Shown piece by piece: positions 5,491 through 13,208 of a stretch of 22,272 nt of DNA (within the stretch, counting starts at the first letter, position 1; the number at the start of each line of letters is the position of its first letter). Position numbers and translations under genes: made by a program. Where the stretch lies: NCBI GenBank assembly GCA_910580225.1, contig CAJTXE010000055.1, positions 1 through 22,272 on the forward strand, given 5' to 3'. This stretch comes from an uncultured Acetatifactor sp. GTDB lineage: Bacteria > Bacillota > Clostridia > Lachnospirales > Lachnospiraceae. The notes under the pieces are model-generated. The model ran no database searches and was not told the DNA's origin. It saw only the letters and a list, made by a program, of their open reading frames with translations.

Positions 5491-6144
5491 TTAATTTTCC
5501 ACATATAAAGCTAATCTTTTTCCCATATCAAATGCGCTTTGACAATCTATCGGAAATTGTTCCCTTCTTATCCCTGCTTTATGTTTCTCGCTAAAGTTAG
5601 ATGCCGCATATTTTGAATAGTCATCAAACTGATAGCAGTCTGCCGAAATTACATATTCCGACTGTCCATTTAAAAGCTGTAAATAACTCTTATTGTTCTC
5701 AAATATATATTGATACCCAAATGATTTCAACATTTCATGTGGCAATCCCATTGTATAAACAAAGCCAGTCTGTATCACACCTGTATAATTTGTACGTTCC
5801 ACAGAATCATAGGAAAGATTAGCAAATATCAGTCGCTCTATAAATGATTTCATTTCTCCGGTAATATTACCCAAATATACCGGCGAGCCAAGCAGCAAAA
5901 TATCACTTGACATTATCCGCCTCAACACTTCTGTCATATCATCCTTCATTACACAGCACTCAGCCACTTTACCTACTATCCTCTTACAGCTAAAACAACT
6001 GCAACAGCCTTTGAATTCTAAGTCATAAAGATGAACCCATTCTGTCTCTGCACCTGCAGATGCCGCTCCATCAAGGGCTTTCTTTAGTAAAGTAGCTGTG
6101 TTCCAGTTTTTTCTTGGACTTCCGTTAATTGCTATTGCCTTCAT
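5491..6144 (-). CDS. Iron-sulfur flavoprotein / NAD(P)H-dependent FMN reductase family
   Basis: 217 aa with a flavodoxin-like fold. The phosphate-binding loop is INGSPRKNWNTATLL (residues 6-20), and the FMN-contacting segment is GSPVYLGNITGEMKSFIERL (about 86-105). Between them lies a cysteine cluster C47-x2-C50-x2-C53-x9-C63, the compact 4Fe-4S pattern of iron-sulfur flavoproteins (Isf type). It probably transfers electrons in the cytoplasm to quinones, peroxide or O2. AAGGG lies five bases before the ATG. It is divergent from an HxlR regulator, a frequent pairing for redox-responsive flavoproteins. It ends 80 bp before the cassette array; no terminator is obvious in that gap. Confidence 0.88.
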   Translation of the reverse strand: MKAIAINGSPRKNWNTATLLKKALDGAASAGAETEWVHLYDLEFKGCCSCFSCKRIVGKVAECCVMKDDMTEVLRRIMSSDILLLGSPVYLGNITGEMKSFIERLIFANLSYDSVERTNYTGVIQTGFVYTMGLPHEMLKSFGYQYIFENNKSYLQLLNGQSEYVISADCYQFDDYSKYAASNFSEKHKAGIRREQFPIDCQSAFDMGKRLALYVEN

Positions 6145-6159
6145 AAAAATCCCTTTCTA

Positions 6160-6187
6160 TTTACATTTTAAAATTTTATGCTATAAT
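6160..6187 (+). promoter_or_regulatory. Promoter of the HxlR-type regulator
   Basis: TTTACA at 6160-6165, a 16-bp spacer, and TATAAT at 6182-6187, in the 112-bp gap between the divergent genes. Just downstream, GTAAGATAC and TACAAGTAC (about 6200-6222) form a loose GTA...TAC dyad that could be the regulator's operator; this part is weak. Confidence 0.55.
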
Positions 6188-6256
6188 CTAAGTGTAACTG
6201 TAAGATACAAAAATACAAGTACGCACATTTTTGTGCCTTAAAATAATGAGGATAAA

Positions 6257-6616
6257 ATGTCTGACAATAACTTATACAATGGTTCATGTGAAGTCATAAA
6301 TACCCTTAATCTTCTTAGTGGCCGCTGGAAACTGCCAATTTTGTGGAAATTATCTTATGGAAATATACGGTACAATGAACTCAAACGGCAGGTTCATGGC
6401 ATTACCAATATAATGCTAACTCGTTCTCTACAGGAATTGGAAGTTCATGGTTTAGTCAGCCGCATCCAATATTCAGAGATACCTCCCCATGTAGAGTATT
6501 GCTTAACAAAATCTGGCCAAAAATTGGTTCCCGCTTTACATGAACTGAAAAAATGGGGAGAAGAACAGGCTATTCTTGAGAGGCAGTTACATTCAACTTC
6601 CAATAATAAAGAATGA
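6257..6616 (+). CDS. HxlR family transcriptional regulator
   Basis: 119 aa, the usual length. GAGG (6248-6251) lies five bases before the ATG. The winged-helix core is typical: CEVINTLNLLSGRWKLPILW (residues 11-30), then RYNELKRQVHGITNIMLTRSLQELE with the recognition helix, a wing GLVSRIQYSEIPPHVEYCLT, and the dimer helix LVPALHELKKWG. C11 sits just before the first helix, where redox- or electrophile-sensing HxlR proteins carry their reactive cysteine. It probably controls the divergent iron-sulfur flavoprotein and itself in response to oxidative or electrophile stress; that is inference from the family. Confidence 0.92.
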   Translation: MSDNNLYNGSCEVINTLNLLSGRWKLPILWKLSYGNIRYNELKRQVHGITNIMLTRSLQELEVHGLVSRIQYSEIPPHVEYCLTKSGQKLVPALHELKKWGEEQAILERQLHSTSNNKE

Positions 6617-6643
6617 GTACACTCCCCCTCGCCTCCGGGCAGT

Positions 6644-6675
6644 CCGCAGAGGCAAAGCATTATGCGCCTCCGCGG
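6644..6675. terminator. Hairpin between converging genes
   Basis: CCGCAGAGGC (6644-6653) pairs with GCCTCCGCGG (6666-6675), ten positions with one mismatch, around a 12-nt loop. It lies between the stops of the HxlR gene and gene B. No clear T-run follows on either strand, so termination is only probable. Confidence 0.4.
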
Positions 6676-6690
6676 AATAGGGTATAAAGA

Positions 6691-7353
6691 TTATACCTGT
6701 ATATCCAATGTGCTGCCCGAAGACGTTTTTTTCACAAGAGAGCCGCCTGACTTCACAAGCGAATTGTCAATGGACTCCCTTGTGATTCCGTCCAAAGCCC
6801 CGGACGGGATCGGCTTGCCCGGCTCCCATTTTGGATCAACAGCCTTCACCGCATCAACAAATGCCTGCGTATATGCCCTTTCATACTGCCTTAATGTATT
6901 CCCTGCTGCCAGTCTGTCATTCTTATCCATTTTCCGATACAGATTCAAATATACATCTGAACGCCTTGTCGTGTCTCCATTGCCTACACCGTTTTCCTGC
7001 AGAAACTCTTTCTTGGTCAGTTCAAACATCTCATCCCTGCTGCTCTCCGGTATATCAATGATCCTATTCTTTTCAGCACGGTTTTTCTCCGTTACAACCA
7101 GACCCGCCAATCCCGTAACAGGACTGATGTAGTCGCCATCCTTATCATAGCGGCTCATCCTGTTTTTGATTGCCTGAACATTTGTGTACCCAACACCAGA
7201 GCACGCCGCCGACATACTTTTCATTACTGCCTGATACTGTTTGCTGTTCGTGTCAATGCCAGCCCTTTTCAGCATATCCTTACCGCCCTTGCTGTTTATG
7301 GGCATTCCCGATATCTGCTGGAACCTGTTACTGAAATCCCTGATCATAAGCAT
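6691..7353 (-). CDS. Gene B: 220-aa protein of unknown function with acidic DxDGD loop
   Basis: It starts at ATG 7353 with AGGAGG eight bases upstream, 12 bp after gene A, so the two are co-translated. Features are QQISGMPINSKGGKDMLKRA (about residues 12-31), a YTNVQAIKNRMSRYDKDGDYI segment whose D70-x-D72-G-D74 resembles a calcium-binding EF-type loop, and a charged helical stretch with IPESSRDEMFELTKKEFLQE. The C-terminus is IPSGALDGITRES...SLVKK. No signal peptide or membrane segment is seen. It resembles a Firmicutes family I recall being annotated DUF3879, with modest certainty; its function is unknown. It is downstream of a LytTR-operator-like repeat. Confidence 0.78.
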   Translation of the reverse strand: MLMIRDFSNRFQQISGMPINSKGGKDMLKRAGIDTNSKQYQAVMKSMSAACSGVGYTNVQAIKNRMSRYDKDGDYISPVTGLAGLVVTEKNRAEKNRIIDIPESSRDEMFELTKKEFLQENGVGNGDTTRRSDVYLNLYRKMDKNDRLAAGNTLRQYERAYTQAFVDAVKAVDPKWEPGKPIPSGALDGITRESIDNSLVKSGGSLVKKTSSGSTLDIQV

Positions 7354-7365
7354 ATCCTTTACCTC

Positions 7366-8109
7366 CTACGCTTCATTTTTTATGCCGAACATACCGTCCA
7401 GCATGGATAATACTTTCTCCATGCCACCCTCTTTAGAACCGGAAACCTTATAGGCATCCTTCCAAGCCTGAGCCAGCGTCACCAACTTCTGCGGTACATC
7501 TGTCCCCTGCGGCTTTTTATTTGTATCCGCAAAAGCTGTCTGCCTGCTTCCGGCTTTGGATGACAGCCTCTTGAACTCGCCTGAGATCATTTCCTTAACG
7601 CCTGCACCGTCAGCCATCCTCCCGAATGCTCTATCCAGGTCAGCCAGTTCTTCCTCCAGCGTCATTTTACGGAACCCCGTCTCGGAACTTCCATCCTCCA
7701 CATAACGCTCCGCCGTGCCGTCCTTATACCCCTGTACAATCTCATCGTAAAGATTGCCATACGCCCTTACGTAGTCCGCAGCCCTGTCCGAAAGGCTGTA
7801 TGCGTCACCGCTTTCCCTCTGCCCTTTCAGTTTCCCGGCTTCCTCGGATAGGCGGTATCCGTAACCTGCCCCTATGGACTTTGACGCCTGCATAATGGAT
7901 TCTTTCTGTTTCACCACGCCCTCATAGGTTCTCGCCTTGCCGCCGTTTTGCAGGCTTTCAAGTCCCTCCTTTGAGATTGTGACATTCACCGCCCTGTCAG
8001 CCTGCGGCGGCGGTACCTGTGCCACGTTCCCATCGGGCTTTTGCATCTTCATGTTCCGGAACCATTCGCTTCCCGTCTGCTGTGTGCTTCCATTCACATT
8101 CATTGACAT
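7366..8109 (-). CDS. Gene A: 247-aa protein of unknown function
   Basis: It starts at ATG 8109 with AGGAGG eight bases upstream. The N-terminus (MSMNVNGSTQQTGSEWFRN) has no Sec signal. An AVNVTISKEGLESLQNGG segment near residue 41 resembles short VTISKEG tags seen in other accessory proteins of Lachnospiraceae. The remainder is helical and charged (SDRAADYVRAYGNLYDEIVQGYKDG near 110; MTLEEELADLDRAFGRMADG near 150). No enzyme motif is visible. It is the first gene of a two-gene unit (A-B) lying directly downstream of the LytTR-type tandem repeat at 8206-8245 and the kinase gene. I infer it is a regulon target. The family is not recognised. Confidence 0.78.
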   Translation of the reverse strand: MSMNVNGSTQQTGSEWFRNMKMQKPDGNVAQVPPPQADRAVNVTISKEGLESLQNGGKARTYEGVVKQKESIMQASKSIGAGYGYRLSEEAGKLKGQRESGDAYSLSDRAADYVRAYGNLYDEIVQGYKDGTAERYVEDGSSETGFRKMTLEEELADLDRAFGRMADGAGVKEMISGEFKRLSSKAGSRQTAFADTNKKPQGTDVPQKLVTLAQAWKDAYKVSGSKEGGMEKVLSMLDGMFGIKNEA

Positions 8110-8205
8110 ACTATCATCCTCCTTGACTTAATATTTTTGTGCCGACCCTGGCCTGCTACCGTTTCATAAAATCCATCGGCGGATACACCCGCATTTCAAA
8201 CCACG

Positions 8206-8245
8206 ATTGCACCAGGTGACTATAAATTGCACGAAATGACCATAA
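8206..8245 (-). promoter_or_regulatory. LytTR-type tandem 20-bp direct repeat upstream of gene A
   Basis: Two adjacent 20-bp units, ATTGCACCAGGTGACTATAA (8206-8225) and ATTGCACGAAATGACCATAA (8226-8245), match at 15 of 20 positions. They begin just past the kinase stop codon. A TTTGAA (-35-like, 8195-8200 on the minus strand) follows after five bases, the same offset as at the regulator's own promoter. The -10 is poor (near 8171-8176), which suits an activator-dependent promoter. The spacing of one DNA-turn multiple (20-21 bp) is that of known LytTR/AgrA/VirR sites. Confidence 0.7.
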
Positions 8246-8248
8246 AGT

Positions 8249-9487
8249 TTATAGCATCACCACCGCTTGGAATTTTTCCTCATCGCAGGAGACTGCAAAA
8301 TCACCCCCGTATTTATCCACCACGGCCTTCACGTTCGACAAGCCAGTGCCTTCTATGACCTCCACTTTTTCCGCTACAGGGTTCCTTACGGAGAAGATCA
8401 GCTTACCGCCCTCCTGCACCAGCTTGACGTGGATGACGGCTTTCTTTCCCTGCCGCACCACTTTCACACACTCATGGATGGCATTGTCCAGCAGGTTGGA
8501 TAGCAGGATCACCGTTTCCTCCTCATTAAGCCGCAGCCCGTCCATGTCACCCACCCGGAACGTCATGGACACGCCCTGCTCCCTTGCGGCGTGGAATTTC
8601 TGGTTCAGAACTGCATCCACCACCGGGTGGTTCGTATTGACCGCCGCCATCTCCACCGAAATGCTCTCCGTCAGCCGTTCCGCAAGCGCAGCGGCAGCCT
8701 GCGTGTCGCTTTTCTTCAACAACACCTGCATTGTCCTTATCTGGTTCTTATAATCGTGCATCTTCCTCCCCTGCCGCTCATAGACCGCCTGCATATCCCG
8801 GTAATGGGCAAGCTGGCTTTCCTTCTTCTGGCCTGCCAACGCGCTTTCCCGGAACAGCTCCTCTTTTTCAAGGATTCCCTGCAACAACTCTATGACAAAA
8901 ATGTTTATGAATATCAGCCCCACCGACAGAAAGAGGTATGCCGTCTGCACCTTTGCCTCTGCACTGTTACAGAAGAACATAAGCAGCATGGATGCCACAG
9001 TGAGCAGCGGAATCATGGAAAATTTCAGCCACTCCTTACGGGAAAGTTCTCCATAATTGTTTTGTCCTTTCCATATTTTCCGGACTATGAACACCAAACA
9101 GAGCCAGAGCATTTTTGAGGGCAGAAGCAGAAAAGTAAGCACCACATTTGGGGAAATGGACATATTTTCTATCTGCAGGAAAAAAAGGTCTGTCAGAAAC
9201 AGCAACGCATAATTCAGCCCGGAAAAGAAGATACGCTGTTTCCAGCCCGCTTCGTAAAACACTGTGCAGAATGTGATGGAAACAAGGATTACCAGCATGA
9301 CCTTGATTCCCATTAAATCAAAATGTCCTTCTAATAGTGCCACTACCATGCCAGCAAAATACAAAACAACATATCTGCACTTTCCCAGCCGCCCCACATC
9401 CGTTTTCTTCAAAAAGGTATCAAAGAAATATATGCTCCCCCATGCCTCCATCGCCATGATACAGAATGAAAGTACCCACAATGCCAT
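8249..9487 (-). CDS. AgrC-like sensor histidine kinase (GHKL ATPase)
   Basis: About 412 aa. The ATG at 9487 has GGAG five bases upstream; a GTG at 9493 that overlaps the regulator stop as GTGA would add two residues. The N-terminal half holds about six membrane helices (residues 1-205), the peptide-sensing type of AgrC/ComD kinases. Then come a coiled linker, the phospho-acceptor block GRKMHDYKNQIRTM (His about 244), the N-box LLSNLLDNAIHEC (about 330-341) and the G-box GTGLSNVKAVVDKYGG (about 380-395). It phosphorylates the LytTR regulator encoded directly upstream. No AgrD-like peptide gene was found nearby, so the signal is unknown. Confidence 0.93.
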   Translation of the reverse strand: MALWVLSFCIMAMEAWGSIYFFDTFLKKTDVGRLGKCRYVVLYFAGMVVALLEGHFDLMGIKVMLVILVSITFCTVFYEAGWKQRIFFSGLNYALLFLTDLFFLQIENMSISPNVVLTFLLLPSKMLWLCLVFIVRKIWKGQNNYGELSRKEWLKFSMIPLLTVASMLLMFFCNSAEAKVQTAYLFLSVGLIFINIFVIELLQGILEKEELFRESALAGQKKESQLAHYRDMQAVYERQGRKMHDYKNQIRTMQVLLKKSDTQAAAALAERLTESISVEMAAVNTNHPVVDAVLNQKFHAAREQGVSMTFRVGDMDGLRLNEEETVILLSNLLDNAIHECVKVVRQGKKAVIHVKLVQEGGKLIFSVRNPVAEKVEVIEGTGLSNVKAVVDKYGGDFAVSCDEEKFQAVVML

Positions 9488-9489
9488 GA

Positions 9490-10173
9490 TCACTCCGCCC
9501 CCTTAAACAACGTGTACTGCCGCTTCACTTCCGGGTACCTGGACTTCGGCACGGATATCTCCTTCCCGGTGGTCAGAACCATGACATAGCTGCTGAGTTT
9601 CCCGATGTACCTCATGTTGATGAGGAAGCTCTGGTGTATCCGCACGAAGCCCATCCCCGCCAGTTCCGTTTCCAGCTCATCCATCTTCTTATAGATGCTG
9701 TACGCCTCCCCCGCCGTGTAGAATACGTTCTTGTGTTTGCTCGTCTCAATATAAATGATGTCATCCACCCGCAGGCGCACGTTCCCCTCCACGAAGCTGA
9801 ACTCCACCACCCGCTCCTCCCGCAGGATGTCATCCAGGCACTCCGGCAGCGTCTGCTCCAGGTCATCCTTTAAGAGGAACCGGCTGGCCTTCACCTTATA
9901 CCCGTCCAGTGCATAGTTCACATAGGCCGTCACCAGCACGATATGTACCTTCGGGCATTCCACCTTTATCCTCCCCGCCGTCTCCAGCCCATCCATACCC
10001 TCCATGTTGATGTCAAGGAACACAATGCCGCATTCCCGTACATACCCCATATCCGCATAAAGCTCCTCGCCGGAACCGTATTCCCTTATTTCAAAATCAT
10101 GCCCGCAGGCTTCCAGCAGCGCCCGCAGCGCACCCCTGTCCTCCCTGCTGTCATCACAGACCGCTATCTTCAT
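9490..10173 (-). CDS. LytTR family response regulator
   Basis: 227 aa. GAGG lies eight bases before ATG 10173. The receiver domain spans residues 1-115, with the acidic pair CDD (6-8), phospho-acceptor D54 in VFLDINMEGMDG, and the switch Thr/Lys region LVTAYVNYALDGYKVKASRFLLK. A LytTR DNA-binding domain occupies about 125-225 (VDDIIYIETSKHKNVFYT...FVRIHQSFLINMRYI...ISVPKSRYPEVKRQY). Its stop overlaps the kinase start, so the two are translationally coupled. The tandem repeats at 10246-10285 and 8206-8245 are likely its binding sites, predicting autoregulation and control of genes A and B. The local DNA is clearly more GC-rich than the array. Confidence 0.95.
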   Translation of the reverse strand: MKIAVCDDSREDRGALRALLEACGHDFEIREYGSGEELYADMGYVRECGIVFLDINMEGMDGLETAGRIKVECPKVHIVLVTAYVNYALDGYKVKASRFLLKDDLEQTLPECLDDILREERVVEFSFVEGNVRLRVDDIIYIETSKHKNVFYTAGEAYSIYKKMDELETELAGMGFVRIHQSFLINMRYIGKLSSYVMVLTTGKEISVPKSRYPEVKRQYTLFKGAE

Positions 10174-10210
10174 CGCATTTCCCTCAATTCTGTGTTTATT
10201 TCCACCATAA

Positions 10211-10240
10211 ATTATATCGGATTATGGGGTATCCTATCAA
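10211..10240 (-). promoter_or_regulatory. Promoter of the first regulator-kinase operon
   Basis: On the minus strand, TTGATA (10235-10240), an 18-bp spacer and TATAAT (10211-10216). It is placed about 38 bp before the regulator start, with the tandem repeat beginning five bases upstream of the -35. Confidence 0.7.
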
Positions 10241-10245
10241 ATCCT

Positions 10246-10285
10246 ATTGCACGAAACTCCCATAAATTGCACGAAATGACTATAA
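10246..10285 (-). promoter_or_regulatory. LytTR-type tandem 20-bp direct repeat upstream of the regulator operon
   Basis: ATTGCACGAAACTCCCATAA (10246-10265) and ATTGCACGAAATGACTATAA (10266-10285) are head-to-tail 20-bp units. The second unit is 19/20 identical to the second unit at gene A. The location directly upstream of the -35 is that of an activator site. Confidence 0.75.
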
Positions 10286-10473
10286 GCGTACAGCCGATAC
10301 TGGCCGTGTAAGCATATTACCTCTTATTCCCCCGCTTTCCAAGTAATTTCCCTTATCAGGCCGCCCGGCCTGCCTGCGGAAATGGCAGACCGCCGCATAT
10401 GGCGGATGAAGGCCATAGTGCGGCGGTTAGCTTTTGTGCATTTCTTCATAAATCCTAAACTTCATCTTACCAT
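10286..10473. other. Intergenic region with two GC-rich hairpins
   Basis: Between the permease stop and the regulator operon I see no gene. It holds AGGCC-GCCC-GGCCT (10358-10371) and a 9-bp perfect stem, ACCGCCGCA (10389-10397) with TGCGGCGGT (10419-10427). Either could end transcription of the permease operon, but neither has a T-run in that direction; the larger one is followed by CTTTT on the plus strand. Confidence 0.45.
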
Positions 10474-12438
10474 TCATCGTTTTTTAATAGTAATTCTTGC
10501 ATACAGCATAATCGTTCCAATATAGTACAAAATGAAAAACACAAAGAACAAACCAACAGCAATACCTGTCTGTTTCATTCCGGCAACAACAGAAATTATT
10601 TGAACCATTCCACCTGCATCCCGGACAATGCGGCCTGTCATCATCGGGAAAACCAAAATATCTATAAAAGCCACCGGAAGAACCGGGAGAAAATAAAGCA
10701 ACGCCACCTGCTTCTTCATCATCTTTTTTTGCTGCTCCTGCCCAACACCAAGATAATCTAAAATCTGGTAGCTATTTACTTCATTTTTTGATTCGCTCAA
10801 AATCTGTACTGAAAGAATCGTGCAGGCAACAGCACTGAGTACAAAGGCCAGATAGAGCAGCGGAAAAACCGTATATACAGCCATGGATGCAGAACGGTTC
10901 CGCACCCCTGTCTTTGAAATGATGCTGATACCGGAACCGATTGTCTCCATTTCCCTGATCTCTGATAATGGCAGTTCGCTTTGGGTATCTACTGCCATAA
11001 CGCACGTGTGAAAATCCAGCCCGGAAAGCGCCCTGTCCGGAACAATGACCAATACACCGTTCCCGTTTCCCTTCGATTCCTGCTGCATAAAATCCTCACT
11101 GTAAATCCCGTCAAAACGATATTGAGCATCCCCTATTATCAAAAACGGGGACTGCCCTATATAATCTGCAAGCGGCGCGATACCTGGTTCGGTACAGTGC
11201 AGGACATAGGAACCGCTGTCAATCTGAACCTGCGGCAAATCCAGCATATCCCGCAGCCTGTTATAATCACTTATGCACATAAAGATATCTTCATCGTTGC
11301 CCGAAATGTAAAATCCCATTTTCCCCTGAACCATATTTTTTGTCTGTTGATAAAAAGTATCATCATGACTGGTATAAAGGCTGTATCCATAACTGCTTTC
11401 CAATTCGTGGTTCTCGTCCAGATAAGACAGATACGGAGAAAAATCTGCGTTTTCTTCATCCTTGAAAAAAGCTATGTCAAAAGCAACTGCCTCGACACGG
11501 CTGTCAACCTTATCCATAAAACAAATCGCCCAGCCAACAGCTAATAGCGCGACCATTACCAGCATAGACGCCCCTGCCATAAGGGGCAGCATGGAACGCA
11601 TTTTTGCAGTGAGCTGCCTGTACAGGAAAAGGCGGCTGCCACGGTATTTCCATTCATCGCTTTTCAAGCATGAAAGCAGCCGCCGGAAAAGCAAAACAAA
11701 AAATCCATAAACGGAAACAACAAGGAACGTGACAGCAAGGACATTCACAATATCCGGCAGATTCCTGACAGCGGAAAGCACCATAACCGCTATCCCTACG
11801 ATTCCCAATAATACTGACAGCAACGCCATGGGTGTGCTGTCCTTCGCTTCCCCGCTTCCATCCCCGCTGGCTGCCTTATCAAAGTAAATCAATTCCCGTA
11901 CATTAAGTTTCCGAACCGCCCGCTTTACCCTTACTGAAGATATACCTAAGATCGCCCCCATATAAAACAGGGTCAGGATAACCGCCCCTGCTGACACTTC
12001 AAAGGAAAAACTGAACGGAACCGCATACATCCCGCATATTACGGCCTTAACAGCCTGAAAAAACCACGTTCCAAGGAATAGGCCGGCAGCAAGGATGAAT
12101 CCGTGGATTGACCTGTTCTCTCTGAGGAATATCCCCGCTATATCCTCATTTTCAATCCCCAGCAGCATATACAGCCCAAATTCCCTGCTTCTCCGTTTTA
12201 ATATAAACACTGTGATATGGTTTACCAGCGCACCCATGATGAAGACCACCATGATACTGACCACGACAATCAAAAACGGCAGGATTGATGGTTCTTTTAT
12301 TATGGCGGAAATTTCTTCTGAAAACACAACCATATTAAATGACAGCATCAAGACCACGGTGATGACCAGCGTAATGATATAAATAATGTAATCCATCGCC
12401 TGCCTTTTCGCATTTCTCTTGGACAACTTTTTCAGCAT
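10474..12438 (-). CDS. FtsX/BceB-type ABC transporter permease
   Basis: 654 aa, the normal BceB-type size. It starts at ATG 12438 with GGAGG nine bases upstream inside the ATPase gene, overlapping that gene by 7 nt. Membrane helices are predicted near residues 17-40, 53-77, 107-128, 151-172, 205-225, 232-255 and 288-310. A large extracytoplasmic domain follows (about 315-525), then three more helices (about 528-555, 585-605, 625-645). This topology, with the big loop before the last three helices, is that of peptide-antibiotic sensing or detoxification transporters (BceB, VraG). It works with the ATPase upstream. The substrate is unknown. Confidence 0.9.
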   Translation of the reverse strand: MLKKLSKRNAKRQAMDYIIYIITLVITVVLMLSFNMVVFSEEISAIIKEPSILPFLIVVVSIMVVFIMGALVNHITVFILKRRSREFGLYMLLGIENEDIAGIFLRENRSIHGFILAAGLFLGTWFFQAVKAVICGMYAVPFSFSFEVSAGAVILTLFYMGAILGISSVRVKRAVRKLNVRELIYFDKAASGDGSGEAKDSTPMALLSVLLGIVGIAVMVLSAVRNLPDIVNVLAVTFLVVSVYGFFVLLFRRLLSCLKSDEWKYRGSRLFLYRQLTAKMRSMLPLMAGASMLVMVALLAVGWAICFMDKVDSRVEAVAFDIAFFKDEENADFSPYLSYLDENHELESSYGYSLYTSHDDTFYQQTKNMVQGKMGFYISGNDEDIFMCISDYNRLRDMLDLPQVQIDSGSYVLHCTEPGIAPLADYIGQSPFLIIGDAQYRFDGIYSEDFMQQESKGNGNGVLVIVPDRALSGLDFHTCVMAVDTQSELPLSEIREMETIGSGISIISKTGVRNRSASMAVYTVFPLLYLAFVLSAVACTILSVQILSESKNEVNSYQILDYLGVGQEQQKKMMKKQVALLYFLPVLPVAFIDILVFPMMTGRIVRDAGGMVQIISVVAGMKQTGIAVGLFFVFFILYYIGTIMLYARITIKKR

Positions 12439-13193
12439 AGTCCCGCACCTCCAAAGGCAGATACTTCTGACAGAATCGCATGGTAGAAATCAACCCTGCT
12501 CTGCCGCACTCTGCGAAGCTCCTTATTGATTTGTCCGTCTTTCAGGAAAAGGACACGGTTTCCGTAACTGGCGGAAAGCGGATCATGTGTCACCATCAAA
12601 ACGGTTGCTTTTTCCTGCCCATTTAATTCCGTCAGCAATGCCAACAACTGTCTGGCAGACACAGAATCCAAGGCCCCTGTCGGTTCGTCTGCCAGAACCA
12701 GCCTAGGCTTATTCACAAATGCCCTTGCACAGGCACACCTCTGTTTCTGCCCGCCGGATACCTGTGCCGGAAACTTGGCAGCTATATCCTCTATCCCCAG
12801 CCGCTGCATCAAACTTCTGACAGTGCTTTTTATCTCTTTCGCCGGAATATCCTTGATTGCCAGCGGCAGTGCAATGTTTTCCTCAATGCTGAGGGTATCC
12901 AGCAGATTAAAATCCTGAAAAATGAATCCAAGATTCTCCTGCCGGAACCTGGCTGATTTTTGCTGTGGCAATGATGCCAAGTCCTGACTACCCAAATAAA
13001 TATGCCCTGCATCTATTGTATCAATGGTTGAGATGCAATTTAGCAGGGTCGTTTTGCCGGAACCGGACGGCCCCATGATGCTTACAAACTCACCTGCACT
13101 TACTTCAAAATCCACCCTGTCAAGCGCCTTCTTTAAGTTTGGCTCCCTTCCGTAATATTTTTCAGCATTTTCAACACTTAAAACCATATCCAT
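12432..13193 (-). CDS. ABC transporter ATP-binding protein (BceA/LolD type)
   Basis: 253 aa from the ATG at 13193, chosen because GGAGG lies six bases upstream; the ATG at 13199 nearly touches that site. It has Walker A GPSGSGKT (about residues 41-48), Q-loop IFQDFNLLD (Q about 93), signature VSGGQKQR (about 145-152), Walker B LVLADEPTGALD and the H-loop VTHDP (H about 203). The order and the GALD-type Walker B are characteristic of MacB/LolD/BceA ATPases that pair with FtsX-type permeases. A 26-residue tail beyond the usual end (VRQSRVDFYHAILSEVSAFG) carries the permease ribosome site. Confidence 0.95.
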   Translation of the reverse strand: MDMVLSVENAEKYYGREPNLKKALDRVDFEVSAGEFVSIMGPSGSGKTTLLNCISTIDTIDAGHIYLGSQDLASLPQQKSARFRQENLGFIFQDFNLLDTLSIEENIALPLAIKDIPAKEIKSTVRSLMQRLGIEDIAAKFPAQVSGGQKQRCACARAFVNKPRLVLADEPTGALDSVSARQLLALLTELNGQEKATVLMVTHDPLSASYGNRVLFLKDGQINKELRRVRQSRVDFYHAILSEVSAFGGAGLC

Positions 13194-13208
13194 ACCCATC
13201 CTCCTCCA

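Noticed and set aside
10174..10473. AgrD-like signal peptide gene near the first kinase
   Set aside because: No small ORF with a ribosome site, amphipathic leader and cyclisable Cys/Ser was found here or at 8110-8248.
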